Source: Pomphorhynchus laevis
Taxonomy: Eukaryota; Acanthocephala; Palaeacanthocephala; Echinorhynchida; Pomphorhynchidae
Assembly: GCA_012934845.2 (NCBI GenBank)
Contig: WNNJ02000520.1
Location: 36,433-100,432 of the forward strand
Reading direction: 5' to 3'
Length of the DNA: 64,000 nucleotides
Shown: piece after piece, positions 20,698 to 30,976 of the stretch
Numbering within the stretch: the stretch's first letter is position 1
Layout of the letters: each line of letters opens with the position of its first letter
Translations under genes and position numbers: made by a program
Notes under the pieces: generated by a model
What the model was told of the DNA's origin: nothing
What the model saw: only the letters and a program-made list of their open reading frames with translations
The model's database searches: none

Positions 20698-21198
20698 ATG
20701 ATCAATGTGTTCAAAATGATCTTTACATTTAATATGCTAATGCTTGTAATAGTTGGTTATACGAGCTTTATTGCTCTATTTGCTGTTGTATTTTATCAAC
20801 TGAGGGTAAGAAATAAAGATGACAACCAAGAAAAAATAAAGCGAGTTGTGCATCGCAATAAAGCGACAATGACAAACCATAGGTACAAAGTAAAATGTAT
20901 ACAATATGAAGAAGATGATTGGTTTAGATCGGATAAATTAATGGAAGAGTCAAATATGTTAGAAAATTGCAAAATAAATAAATTTAATATGCAAAATAAT
21001 CGAGATCAAACCTCGCTTAACCAGATAAGACAACGTTTGCTGGATTTAGATTACAGCGTTCTCGATCTGGTTAAGCCAGGAGAAGATATCAGCATTTTTA
21101 GAAATAAGAAACTTCTTAGATGGCGACGATTAAAACGAACAACTTCAAGAATTTTTAATCTGTTAATGTGCTGTAACAAAAAGAAAAAGATATATTAA
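20698..21198 (+). CDS. Unrecognised one-pass membrane protein, 166 aa
   Basis: The first in-frame ATG at 20698 starts MINVFKMIFTFNML. The open frame extends a further 16 codons upstream to a TTG and could be an exon continuing 5'. Residues about 9-32 form one hydrophobic segment (MLMLVIVGYTSFIALFAVVF). A basic stretch follows, then an acidic motif (YEEDDWFRSDKL). A conserved block NQIRQRLLDLDYSVLDLVKP leads to a strongly basic C terminus with MCCNKKKK, where the cysteine pair could be acylated. AATAAA lies about 90 bases after the stop. The protein family is not recognised. A copy with the same frame lies at 28523-29023, and a rearranged third piece at 33578-34175. It sits between the arms of a large inverted repeat. 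Confidence 0.55.
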   Translation: MINVFKMIFTFNMLMLVIVGYTSFIALFAVVFYQLRVRNKDDNQEKIKRVVHRNKATMTNHRYKVKCIQYEEDDWFRSDKLMEESNMLENCKINKFNMQNNRDQTSLNQIRQRLLDLDYSVLDLVKPGEDISIFRNKKLLRWRRLKRTTSRIFNLLMCCNKKKKIY

Positions 21199-21455
21199 CA
21201 AAAATACTTTTTCAAACAAAAAATATTCCTTTTAAATATTTTCAAATAATAGTCATTCAAAATTGTTTCTAATGTCGTGGAATTAATAAAAGTTCATCTT
21301 TAGGGTTAAATAAGTACAGCATGTGAAGCGTCGATAAATCGATCCGTCGGTTGTAAACGGATCGATGTAGACACGGCTATTCCTTTACTTAATTTCAGCC
21401 GCAAATAAGGTAGTCAAAATTATCAGCTGATTGTGTCATCAACTAGCTTCTTGGC
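21199..21455 (+). other. 3' flank of the membrane-protein ORF, conserved in the second copy
   Basis: The flank includes attaataaaagttcatctt (possible polyadenylation signal) and the word ggctgaaattaa in reverse. It is matched, with gaps, at 28165-28520 on the other strand. Homology of the duplicated locus ends near 21455, where PLE sequence of the right arm begins. Confidence 0.5.
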
Positions 21456-22270
21456 TTACGTTTAACTGGACTATTAAAATATATAGTTGTTTACTTTGAT
21501 TCCAAATTATGCAATGAGAGAGAAATTTGTTCAGGAATGTTTTGTAAAATGACGAAAAATGTGATAATGCTTCCTTGATGTCCCAATTCCGCTATCAATA
21601 CTTCTGCGTATAATTTTTTGCTCTCACAATTGTAAGTATTTACTTATGATATTTATAATTGATAATTCAAATTTTTCTAATTGTTCATATATATGCATAT
21701 CTTATATAATATGCATATCTTATATATATGCATATCTTATATATGTTTACTCTATTTCTCTTATTCATTTTATCGCCATGACTTGTTGGCTTGCGTTTAA
21801 CTGGACTATTATAATATAGTTGTTTATTAATAACTTTACTACTTCTGCTAACTCCTTGTACCACGTCATTCAATTTATACGGGTATATGGAATAAAGCGT
21901 TTTTATCCAAAAATCTTCTCTATATAATAATTTTCAATTTGAAATTGACTTATTTTCTTCGATAATATGTTCTAAAATAAATAATTTATAGCTTTTCATA
22001 TAAAGTCTTCTTAATCTCATATGTTTATGAAACTAGTTTGACTATTATGCGGTATATTATATATGTGTTGCCTAAATATTGTATTCAACATTTGATATGT
22101 TTATCTAATTTGTTGCAGTGCACATGTACACAGAGTATTAGACACACTACATCTGTTGTATTGCAGCTGCAATTATAAGAAAATATTTACCAAAAAACAT
22201 TTGTATGTCGTATCACTCACAGAGCAATTGTTATTTAGCATCACAAGCTTAGCAACTTTTACTTTATATT
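21455..22270 (-). mobile_element. Permuted PLE GIY-YIG region, third copy
   Basis: On the minus strand NDVVQGVSRSSKVINKQLYY and PVKRKPTSHGDK repeat the C-terminal half of the GIY-YIG domain. The Cys-rich lead is near 22150-22240. Over this region it is the mirror of 17480-18655. A three-fold run of atatgcatatctta at about 21690-21740 is peculiar to this arm. Only the 5' part of the element is present. Confidence 0.75.
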
Positions 22271-22820
22271 TTATAAATCTAAGATTCAAATGCTATATTA
22301 GTACTTCGTATGATTATGATCTTATTGTTTACATGTTACTTCTGCTAAGTTATGATTATTAAGTTGATTTTAAAGTGTCGCATCCAAATCGAGTCAAATC
22401 AGACTAAACATAAAACTTGCAATCTGACATAATCTGACAGTGTGCGCCCTTCTTAAAATTTGTTAATTTTATAAAATTATAAAATTATATCATTTACATA
22501 AATTATATAAAATCTATAGATTTTAAGATGTATCCAATTAATGTCCGACGTAAGACCGAATGTCATCACCCTATATAACTCAACAACTAGGCTTGTGACT
22601 TATGATGTTATATTAATGCAGATGAGAATTTTACGATATACGATTCACTTCCAATGACCTTATTCGCGTTAGCCAAAATGTCATTATTTTCGACGCTAAA
22701 TAATTAATCATCAATTAAATGCGATTTGGTATAGTAATCTTTTTATCAGACTCCCTTCTCAAATTTGTGAGCATTGCTCTAAGGTCTGTGTGCTTATTGA
22801 CATTGAAAAATATTCAATAG
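21490..22820 (-). repeat. Right arm of the large inverted repeat
   Basis: Partner of 16320-18655. The arm is about 1.3 kb long because it lacks three blocks present on the left. Outside the PLE part it carries the same non-coding flank in reverse (taactcaacaactaggcttg, cttattgacattgaaaaata). Confidence 0.8.
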
Positions 22821-22931
22821 CCCGGATAAATTCAAAAATCTAAAAATTTGGAGTATACGGTTTCTGAAGTATCGGATGTTAATGAAACGGTCACACATTG
22901 CTCATTGTTTTTATCAAAGCTGTAAACCATT

Positions 22932-23231
22932 ATGGAATTTCATGCAAAGAACAACACATTTTTCATTTATGTGATACATACACTAGAACATACTATTTTC
23001 GCAGATTTGCTATGCGTCGTTAGTTGTAAAAGTGAATTGACTAAAGTAGTTAGAGAAATACATGAGCGTCCAACAAAACATGGAGGATTAGCTATGTCTA
23101 ATTCAGAAGGAATCGTCAAATTTCAATTTTTGGACTCACTGGTTTTGAAAAATCATGGCCTCTTCGCGAATGATCTAATAAAATTGCATGACGAACAAAA
23201 CAACCTTGATAATAATAAACAGTTCAAATAA
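22932..23231 (+). CDS. Hypothetical ORF of 99 codons, unrecognised
   Basis: An ATG-started frame reads MEFHAKNNTFFIYVIHTLEH, then CKSELTKVVREIHERPTKHG and FANDLIKLHDEQNN. It has no clear membrane segment, with two cysteines near residues 28 and 32. The amphipathic composition looks more protein-like than the surrounding AT-rich background. It lies just outside the inverted repeat and before LINE A. No family is recognised. It could be an exon or element scrap, or chance. Confidence 0.3.
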   Translation: MEFHAKNNTFFIYVIHTLEHTIFADLLCVVSCKSELTKVVREIHERPTKHGGLAMSNSEGIVKFQFLDSLVLKNHGLFANDLIKLHDEQNNLDNNKQFK

Positions 23232-23540
23232 TAAACAGATCAATAATAAAAAGATCAAAGCTAAATAGGAAGGAAAACTGATTGATTGCATATATATACA
23301 ATGGAAACATGTACTCGCACCTTCATAATCTAAAACTGCACGAGAATTGTTTAATGCACCACAAATACGGAGCCTCATTATTGGAATATCATTTTGATAT
23401 TGTTGACCGCAAATTATAAAACAAGTCAAAAATGCGGATGTAAATATACAGCAACATCAATTTAAATACTTTTCTCTATTGTGTGGTATTCACTTGAATT
23501 TTGGAAATTAATCAGTAGCGTATTGTTTATGGTAACAAAA

Positions 23541-24700
23541 ATGTATCAAAATTCAGGTAATTCTAAGGAAATGTTGACTGTATCTACACTAAAGCTGAGT
23601 GCTTTGTTATCCTATGATTATGATGGCAAAGGGGTACTTCCCCGTACCCAAGCTGAGAAATTTCATAATTATATAACTCTCAGAGCCTATAGAAAGGCAC
23701 AAATTATACAATTTTTTCTTGCGTAGTTTTGCAGAACAGTTCCGTAACAAAATACTGTTTAACTCGGTTAGGTATTACGAAACGGAGATCAAAATTTCAT
23801 TTGCCACCTCAGAGTTGGCAAATGCATTTAAAGAATTCTTTGATCAAAATCTCACCAAGTTTGGTAGCCTAACGTCTAAGCCCATCATGGCTTCATTAAA
23901 ATAACTAATCTTCCTCCACACCTGGAGCAAACAGACTTTAACGCTCTTCAATTATACTTCTAAGTATCCAATTTTCGCCCCGTTAAGGGGAAGAATCGGC
24001 AATCTATTCCTATTGGTTTTGTCTCCGCGCCCATTGACATTGCCGAGATATTGTCTAAAACATCATGTAACCCATTCATGGGTTTTAATTTAAAATTTCT
24101 TCTCTTCTCTAACGATGACTTTACGTTCCCACACTACAATCTCTGTCATGGATAGGGGCAATGGGCCTCAGTGTGCAAGGAAGAGAAGATTTGTGGATTT
24201 TGCTCTTCTAAAAATGTATAGACATCGGGGGTCAGTGTTCCTCTTCCCCGCGGTGTGGAAACTGTAATGCTCCGCATCCATCCTGGTCTAGGAGGTGTGA
24301 GGCCTTTAAGGCCTATCGGATAAAATTCTGTAATTCACCGACAATAAAAACTCCTGGCAGCTATGCAGATACCAGCGGTAGAATGTCGGACAAGGACATC
24401 ATACATCTTCTCGACGCTCAAAAACTATCTCTATTGAGACAAATGGAGCAGCTCCTCATAAGAAATTTTGTTCTGTTATATTCAACTCCTACGTTCCCTC
24501 CTTCAATGATTGCATAATCAAATAAACGGGGGGCTTCGGCCCACACCGTGCCTCCATTAAATGTTGGCAAACTGCTCAAGTCCAAGTCCGGAAAGGCCTC
24601 CATTACGGAAAATGATGATACTGTCCGTGGGCAAGTGCTCGCCCAGGAAGGAGTTGGTGAAAGGAAGGACAACCTTTCTGCCCCTGGCTCTGTCTAGGGA
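23541..24700 (+). pseudogene. LINE A ORF1 remnant
   Basis: The N-terminal piece (23541-23726) and the next piece (23719-23904, FAEQFRNKILFNSV, TSKPIMASLK) lie in different frames. The zinc-knuckle region follows at about 24130-24310. The first knuckle reads YNLCHG then a stop then GQWASVC, and a later one reads CGNCNAPHPSWSRRC. ORF1 proteins of this type bind the element RNA. Several disabling changes are visible. Confidence 0.65.
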
Positions 24701-24731
24701 TGAGGCAATCCCACACAGCTAGCCTATCACA

Positions 24732-27700
24732 ATGCAGAGTACTCGGGAGTCTTTTTCACTGAATATCCTTCAGTGCAATTCATGAGGAGCTTCTGCCCTT
24801 AGGCTTCTATCTAGTGGATACGCAGATGTTGTAGTCTTTCAAAAGACGCGGTCTATCCGTCTCCCACAGGACATTACTCGATTCATCGCTAGGCACATTT
24901 GTTCCCACTATACTCCGTACATAACCCCACTTCACTCTTCTTCATCTCAAGGTCTTTTAACCCTTGTTAAATGCTCCTTAAGATCTTCCCTTCTACTCAA
25001 CTATTCTTGTCTAGCCCTTTCTTGTTTAGCAGTTTCACTCTGTAAGAACGGTAAACGAATCAGTCTGGCCAATGTCTATATCCGTCCAGGTGAGATTCAC
25101 CAAAACCGTGACCTCCTGGATAGGATTGTAGATAGCGGCTATGACATGGTACCTGGAGACTTCAACGACAGAACTGGTCGTTGGATTAATGCAGCACTTC
25201 GCAGAGCTAGGAACGGTTATCTTATTCACAAACCACCGTTCCCCACCTTTCATTACACATCAACAAATTCACTCTTCGACTTATTACTGCTTCATGAGAG
25301 GTGGTTGTTTAAACCCTACTGTACGGAGCAGTCGCGACAACATCTGTCCACCTCTCATGACTTGATTCCTTGGCGGATAGAAGAGAATACGCTGCTTCGG
25401 AGGAGATTCCACTTTGATCCAATCAGAGTGGCTTTCTTTCAGGCAGCTATTCAACGCTTTCCCCGAATTGGTAATGAGAGTCTAACCGAATTTAATTCCT
25501 ACCTCTCTTCGCAAGCTATCGCGATGCTTTCGACTAACTACAAAGGTCGTATTTACAGTCCCACTCCGACAAAACTCAAGACCTTATCAAATAAGCTTCG
25601 TCTTCCCAATCACTCTGCTTCTGCCAGGCAAGCTCTCTCAAAAGAATATTGGAGCACTAAATATAGGTTCCAACTAGGTAATGATAGGGCAAGCATTGCT
25701 TCCCTTAGCCCAGCTCAGTCTTCTTTCTGGAAGATATTCAAAAAGGAAAAGTTTGTCTGTTGGAAGGATAGGGCATTAAGTTGGATTGTAATATAGGTCT
25801 TGACAAAGTTTTGGAGGAGTCTCATAATTATGGAGCCACTCAATCACCTCAGCCAATCCTGCCTTGGGGATACTTCAGTAGTAGGGATCTATCTGTTAGA
25901 GATATCCTTAATTCCTAGGGGTCTCTTCCGGGCACCTCCAAATCCGTCGCTCCACTATCTTCTCGTGTATGTCATCTTTTGACAGCCGAACAAAGAAAAT
26001 GAGTGGCCGTCACAATGCTATTAGCCGTCCCATCTGATGTGGCTGGCATCAACATTAGTAGACGTATATTTTTACCTAAGAAAAATCCGGTCTCATGTAC
26101 TAAAGACCTGCGGCCCATATCGATTCAAAATTCCCTCGTATCAATCTACGAAAAAGCGCTTGCGCGTAGAATCCGCGATCATCTGAGTAGGCGAAATTTA
26201 ATCCCATTAAGTTTCCATGGGTTCGTCACAGGTCGCTCGGTCCATTCAGCAGTAGGTGAAGTGCATGTGTTTTGTCAGGAGAATAGTCATCAACTTAATC
26301 CTTTTCAGTCTTCCTTTTGGAAGATTTTCAAGAAGAAGTTTGTTTGCTGGAAGGATAGAGCATTGGGTTGGATAGGGAATGTAGGCCTTGATAAAGTTTT
26401 GGAGGAGTCACTAGCCCTACACAACTATGGAGCAACTCTATCACCTCAACCAATCCCGCCTTGGTGTAACTTCAGGAGTATGGATCTATCTGTTACGGAT
26501 ATCCTTAACTCCTGGGGTTCACTCCAGGGCATCTCCAAATCCGTCGTTCCACTTTCTTCTCGGGTCTGTCAGCTTTTGACAGCTGATCAGAGAAGAAAGG
26601 TGGCCGTCACAATGCTTTTAGCCTCCCCATCCGATGTAGCAGGCATCAATATTAGTAAGTGTGTTTTTCTTCCTAAGAAAAAATCCTGCTCATGCCCTAA
26701 AGATCTGCGACCCATTTCGATTCAAAATGCCCTCGTGTCGATTTACGAAAAAGCGCTTGCGCGTAAAATCTGCGACCATTTAAGTAGACATAATTTGATC
26801 CCTCCAGGTTTTCATGGGTTCGTCAAAGGTCGCTCGGTCCATTCAGCAGTTGGTGAGGTGGTGCAGTTTTGTCGGGATAATAGCCATCGTCTAGTTGTGG
26901 CTTTTTTCCTTGACTTTTCTGATGCATTTGACCGCATCTCCATTCCTTTTGTGATCTCTTCACTCAGGTCCCTCGGGTTGCCTGCGAGAATTGTTAACAG
27001 GGTGGAGATACTGCTGTTCACTAAGCGATTCTATTATGAAGACGACCCTGATGCGCGTCAGTTTTTCCTTATTGAGAGTGTGCCTCAAGGATCACCTCTT
27101 TCTCCAATTTTATATCTTATTGCTTCTATTGAACTCTTTAAAATATTTAAACGCGTACAACGTCCAGTGGTATACACTGATGATACCACAGTCCTTTCAC
27201 TGGACGCAGGTGCAAAGACGTAGTCTCGGACATCAGCCGTTTCTTTTTAAGATTAAAAGACCAGTTACCCAAATCAAATCTTTTTTTAAACTCAGCAAAA
27301 TCGCAGGTGATTGTCTTTCAGGGCGCACATGCAACAAAGAAAAAACTTAAGAGATTAGCGCTCTCTGCGCTCTCCTCCATATTTGCCTCTGAACCACTTC
27401 CTACCTTCACAAGTCGAGTAAAATACCTGGGGTTCACCGTTACGGTGGACTGGTCGGCGAAAGCCGACCTGGATAGACTTAAAAGTACCCTGAAGAGAGC
27501 TAGGTGGGACCTGAAACGGGTCTAGCATCTGTCATTCAAAGGGAAAACTCAGGTGCGCCTCTAGGGAGCTTGGGCTATCTCGGGATTAGTCTTCTTTTCT
27601 AGAAGACGTCCCACATAGCAAAGGCTAAGGTTTCTCAAGCTCTTCGTCTCTCGTTTACCTAGCATAGTCCGCCTCGATTGGACTCTTCGGGGTGTAGAAG
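24732..27700 (+). pseudogene. LINE A ORF2 remnant: endonuclease and duplicated RT parts
   Basis: ORF2 begins MQSTRESFSLNILQ. The endonuclease motifs GDFNDRTGRW and then SLFDLLLL are split by frame changes. An open 216-codon stretch (25146-25796) carries the end of the nuclease and the connector. A 406-codon frame (26003-27223) reads across the chimeric junction. It holds LRPISIQNSLVSIYEKALA and then, after the back-jump, a second LRPISIQNALVSIYEKALA, FLDFSDAFDRI and VPQGSPLSPILY. The catalytic box reads YTDD instead of F/YADD. The C-terminal part is in another frame. Confidence 0.75.
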
Positions 27701-27899
27701 ACCCCGGGTGGTTCAGTCGAATGGCGGCGTGTTGGATTGGCTGTTGGGCTCAGATCCCACTGGACTTGAGGCCGTACAGGATAGAAGACCAAACAGATTG
27801 TATAATAGAAGATTTCTGACATATTTGTGTTTTGCTGTTTCTTTTTTTGCTGCCTATTTAACTGTTATACTCTCTTTTTAAGAAAATCCTTATTAATAA

Positions 27900-28164
27900 A
27901 TACTTTTATCTCCTCATTAGGTGTTCTGACGAGAATTTTTGTATTCGGCATTCAGTTTTTGATATGCTATCATTGATTTGTTCTCGAGTACAACTATAAC
28001 CCGATTTTGTTTAAGTACCGAAAAACATGACTTCTTAGGAAAACACTAAAACAATTGATCATCAAGAACGGTTGAACGAAAGCCGTTTTTGCCTTTCTAA
28101 AAATGAGGATGGGTGCATATACTATGATGATTGCATATGGTAATCTTAATCACTGTCATATGTA
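27900..28164. other. Spacer between LINE A and the second membrane-protein copy
   Basis: No ORF or element is recognised here. The LINE 3' end gives way to sequence that has no counterpart elsewhere in the window. Confidence 0.4.
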
Positions 28165-29064
28165 TCAAGGAGCCGACAATAATGACACAATCAACTGAAA
28201 ATTTAGACTACCTCACATCACATTTGCGGCTGAAATTAAATATAGTAATATCCGTATCTACATCGATTCGTTTCCTACTGTGTATCGACGCTACACAGGC
28301 TGTACTTATTCAATCATCGAGATAAAAAAAGATGAACTTTTATTAATTCCACGACATTGGAAAAAAAATTTATGTATCGACGCTACACAGGCTGTACTTA
28401 TTCAATCATCGAGATAAAAAAAGATGAACTTTTATTAATTCCACGACATTGGAAAAAATTTTGAATGACTATTATTTGAAAATATTTAAAGGGAATATTT
28501 TTTGTTTAAAAAAGTATTTTTGTTAATATATTTTTTTCTTTTTGTTACAGCACATTAACAGATTAAATATTCTTGAAGTTGTTCGTTTTAATCGTCGCCA
28601 TCTAAGAAGATTCTTATTTCTAAAAATGCTGATATCTTCTCCTGGCATAACCAGATCGAGAACGCTGTAATCCAAATCCAGCAAACGTTGTCTTATCTGG
28701 TTAAGCCAGGTTTGATCTCGATTATTTTGCATATTAAATTTATTTATTTTGCAATTTTCTAACATATTTGACTCTTCCATTAATTTATCCGATCTAAACC
28801 AATCATCTTCTTCATATTGTATACATTTTACTTTGTACCTATGGTTTGTCATTGTCGCTTTATTGCGATGCTTAACTCGCTTAATGTTTCCTTGGCTGGC
28901 ATCTTTATTTCTTACACTCAGTTGATAAAATACAACAGCAAATAGAGCAATAAAGCTCGTATAACCAACTATTACAGGCTTTAGCATATTAAATGTAATG
29001 ATCATTTTGAACACATTGATCATTGAGCATGTCTTTATAATAAACGTCAGATTGTCATGGTTAC
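28165..29064 (-). repeat. Second copy of the membrane-protein locus, inverted relative to the first
   Basis: This stretch matches 20650-21455 in reverse and ends at the Gypsy LTR. Its 3' flank contains an extra tandem duplication of about 80 bp (28290-28375 and 28376-28455), beginning tgtatcgacgctacacaggc. A block of about 150 nucleotides inside the ORF is identical to the first copy, including silent positions. Confidence 0.85.
28523..29023 (-). CDS. Unrecognised one-pass membrane protein, second copy, 166 aa
   Basis: The frame is whole from the ATG at 29023 (MINVFKMIITFNML) to the stop. By eye about 12 of 166 residues differ from the copy at 20698, and nine of these lie in the first 50 residues, around the membrane segment and the basic stretch behind it. 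The rest, including DWFRSDKL, RQRLLDLDYSVLDLV and the basic CC-containing tail, is almost unchanged. The frame also stays open upstream into the Gypsy LTR to an ATG at 29125. The LTR and junction would then supply about the first 21 residues (MTLSVVVGAVKTFF). Whether either start is used is unknown. Confidence 0.55.
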   Translation of the reverse strand: MINVFKMIITFNMLKPVIVGYTSFIALFAVVFYQLSVRNKDASQGNIKRVKHRNKATMTNHRYKVKCIQYEEDDWFRSDKLMEESNMLENCKINKFNMQNNRDQTWLNQIRQRLLDLDYSVLDLVMPGEDISIFRNKNLLRWRRLKRTTSRIFNLLMCCNKKKKIY

Positions 29065-29337
29065 TGCCATAACACAATTTAACAAAGAAAGTTTTCACTG
29101 CACCCACAACCACACTTAATGTCACTAAATGCGTTACTTATAGTCAATTGTTAGTTCGCCACTCAACGTGTGTTTAGTGATGGCGGTTGGTCACTGTTTG
29201 CGGTTAGGTTGCATGAGCTATTGCCCATTGATTGTGCCGCCGCTGCTGCCACATCTCACCTTTCCCACTCTTCTGCGAGTACATCTTACCTGACTGTTTT
29301 TTCCGACACCTCGTCCCCCTCCGAATCGTCTCCGAAG
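29065..29337 (-). repeat. 3' LTR of the Gypsy fossil
   Basis: It begins tgccataac on the plus strand and ends gtctccgaag. It matches 33307-33577 in direct orientation. A purine-rich stretch just inside (agggagtgaggaa on the minus strand) fits a polypurine tract. Confidence 0.85.
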
Positions 29338-29384
29338 GTATATGATCATTAAGTTCCTCACTCCCTGTTATTTCGGATACTCAT

Positions 29385-30744
29385 CTATTCGTGTTCACCT
29401 CTTCTCTTTGTTCTTAGATCATCTGCATGTCTTCGTCTTTCTCCATTTTGGGTGTTTACCACATATGAACCCCACCCAGTCCGGTCTATTATAGATCCAG
29501 GCTGCCATTGTCTAGTCAGTTGGTTTCGTACCCACACTGCCTGATGTAAGTCGAATTGTCGTGGCCTCGCGTTAACGTCATGACGTTCTTTCTGTTTCTC
29601 TCTGTGACTTTGCACCGTAGTTTGTGTAGTTGGTCGTAGTCTGTCCCATATAGTTTTTAGCCTTCTACCATAACAGTAACTCCGCAGGTGCCTTCCCTGT
29701 GCTACCCTGTGGCGAGTTTCGATAAGTCATGAGGAACTGTTGAATGGATAGGGGTCTGTCGCGGTGCCCTCGAGAAAATCCAACTCGGTGTTTAAATGTT
29801 CCGATAAAACGTTTAATTAACCCATTGGTTTGTGGGTGATATGGCGAGGCTTTGATGTGTCGAATTCCATTCGCCTGGCAAAATTCTGTTAATTCTCCTG
29901 ACTGAAATGGGGGTCCATTATCTGATACAATTTCACGAGGTATACCCATCCTTGCTAACAATTCACGTATAGCGGCTATTGTTTTGACAGCATTAGTGCT
30001 ACGTACTTGTATAATTTCTGGCCAATGACTTTGAGCGTCAATTAGAGCCAAATACATTTGTCCATCAATGGGGCCTGCAAAATCAACGTGTATCCGAGTC
30101 CACACTTCTGCAGGAACATCCCATTGGTGTAGGGGTTGGTGGGCAGATTTCGGTTGTTGTTTCTGACAAAATGAACAGCGGTCTACCCATTGCTTGATAT
30201 CTGTATTTATAGTAGGCCATCAGCAATATAGTCGCGCAAGATGTCGCATTGCGGATATTCCTGGATGTCCAAGGTGGAGTGTTTCCAAAGCTTTGTAACG
30301 AATGCTTCTTGGGATGACAATGCGCTGTAACCATAACAAAATACCGTTTTCGTTTGAAAGTTCGTGTTTCCTAGAATGGTATATCGTTGTTATTTGGTTG
30401 CATTGTTTGGGCCAGCCACTTTCGATATATCTTTTTATTTGTTGTGTTTCTGTATCCCGCATGCTTTCATTCCGGATTTCATCCATTGACAGATGCATTT
30501 TTCCTGTGTTGTGATCTTGTAGCAAATGGACTTGTTCACTCTCTTCAGTATCTAATGGGTTATGAATCGGAAGTCGAGAAAGTACATCAGCCATCGTATT
30601 TTTCCTTCCCTCGATATATTTCAATTCATAGTTGTACTGTGCTAAGGTTAGGGCCCATCTGATCAATCGCTGGTTAGTCATTTTGCTTAAATTTCGATCT
30701 TTTCCAAAAATGTATTTAAGCGGTCTGTGATCGCTCCATAGCAT
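29385..30744 (-). mobile_element. RNase H and integrase region of the Gypsy fossil
   Basis: RNase H wording (LWSDHRPLKYIFGKDRNLSK, YNYELKYIEGRKNTMADVLS) leads to the integrase core. That core contains HVDFAGPIDGQMYLALIDA, then IPREIVSDNGPPFQSGEL and SPYHPQTNGLIKRFIGTFK. A tail with QAVWVRNQ and HADDLR closes it. Fossil, broken. Confidence 0.85.
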
Positions 30745-30976
30745 GAATCTTCTACCGGCGATATACTGATGAATTTTCGTACCGCGAATACTATTGTCAA
30801 TCCTTATTTATCAACTTGGACATAGTCCTATTCATTGGGCTTCAGTGTCCTGGAAGCGTATGCTACCGGTAATTTAACATGATTTGAGTCTTCTTTGAAT
30901 AATATTGCTCCCAAACCATTGTCACTCGCGTCACATGTGAGATGAACATCCTTTGAATGTCGAAGTCTTTAGTATA

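Larger units (their letters stand above)
23541..27900 (+). mobile_element. LINE A, chimeric CCHC-ORF1 LINE
   Basis: A two-ORF LINE on the plus strand. ORF1 starts at 23541 (MYQNSGNSKEML) and ends near 24700; ORF2 starts at 24732. The 3' end lies near 27900 after several AATAAA-like words. The body is a splice of two copies. The first part runs from ORF1 to the RT finger region at about 26297. The sequence then steps back to the pre-RT connector (QSSFWKIFK) of a copy almost identical to LINE C and continues through the RT to the 3' end. The connector and RT fingers are therefore present twice. Several stops and frame changes interrupt both ORFs. Confidence 0.8.
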
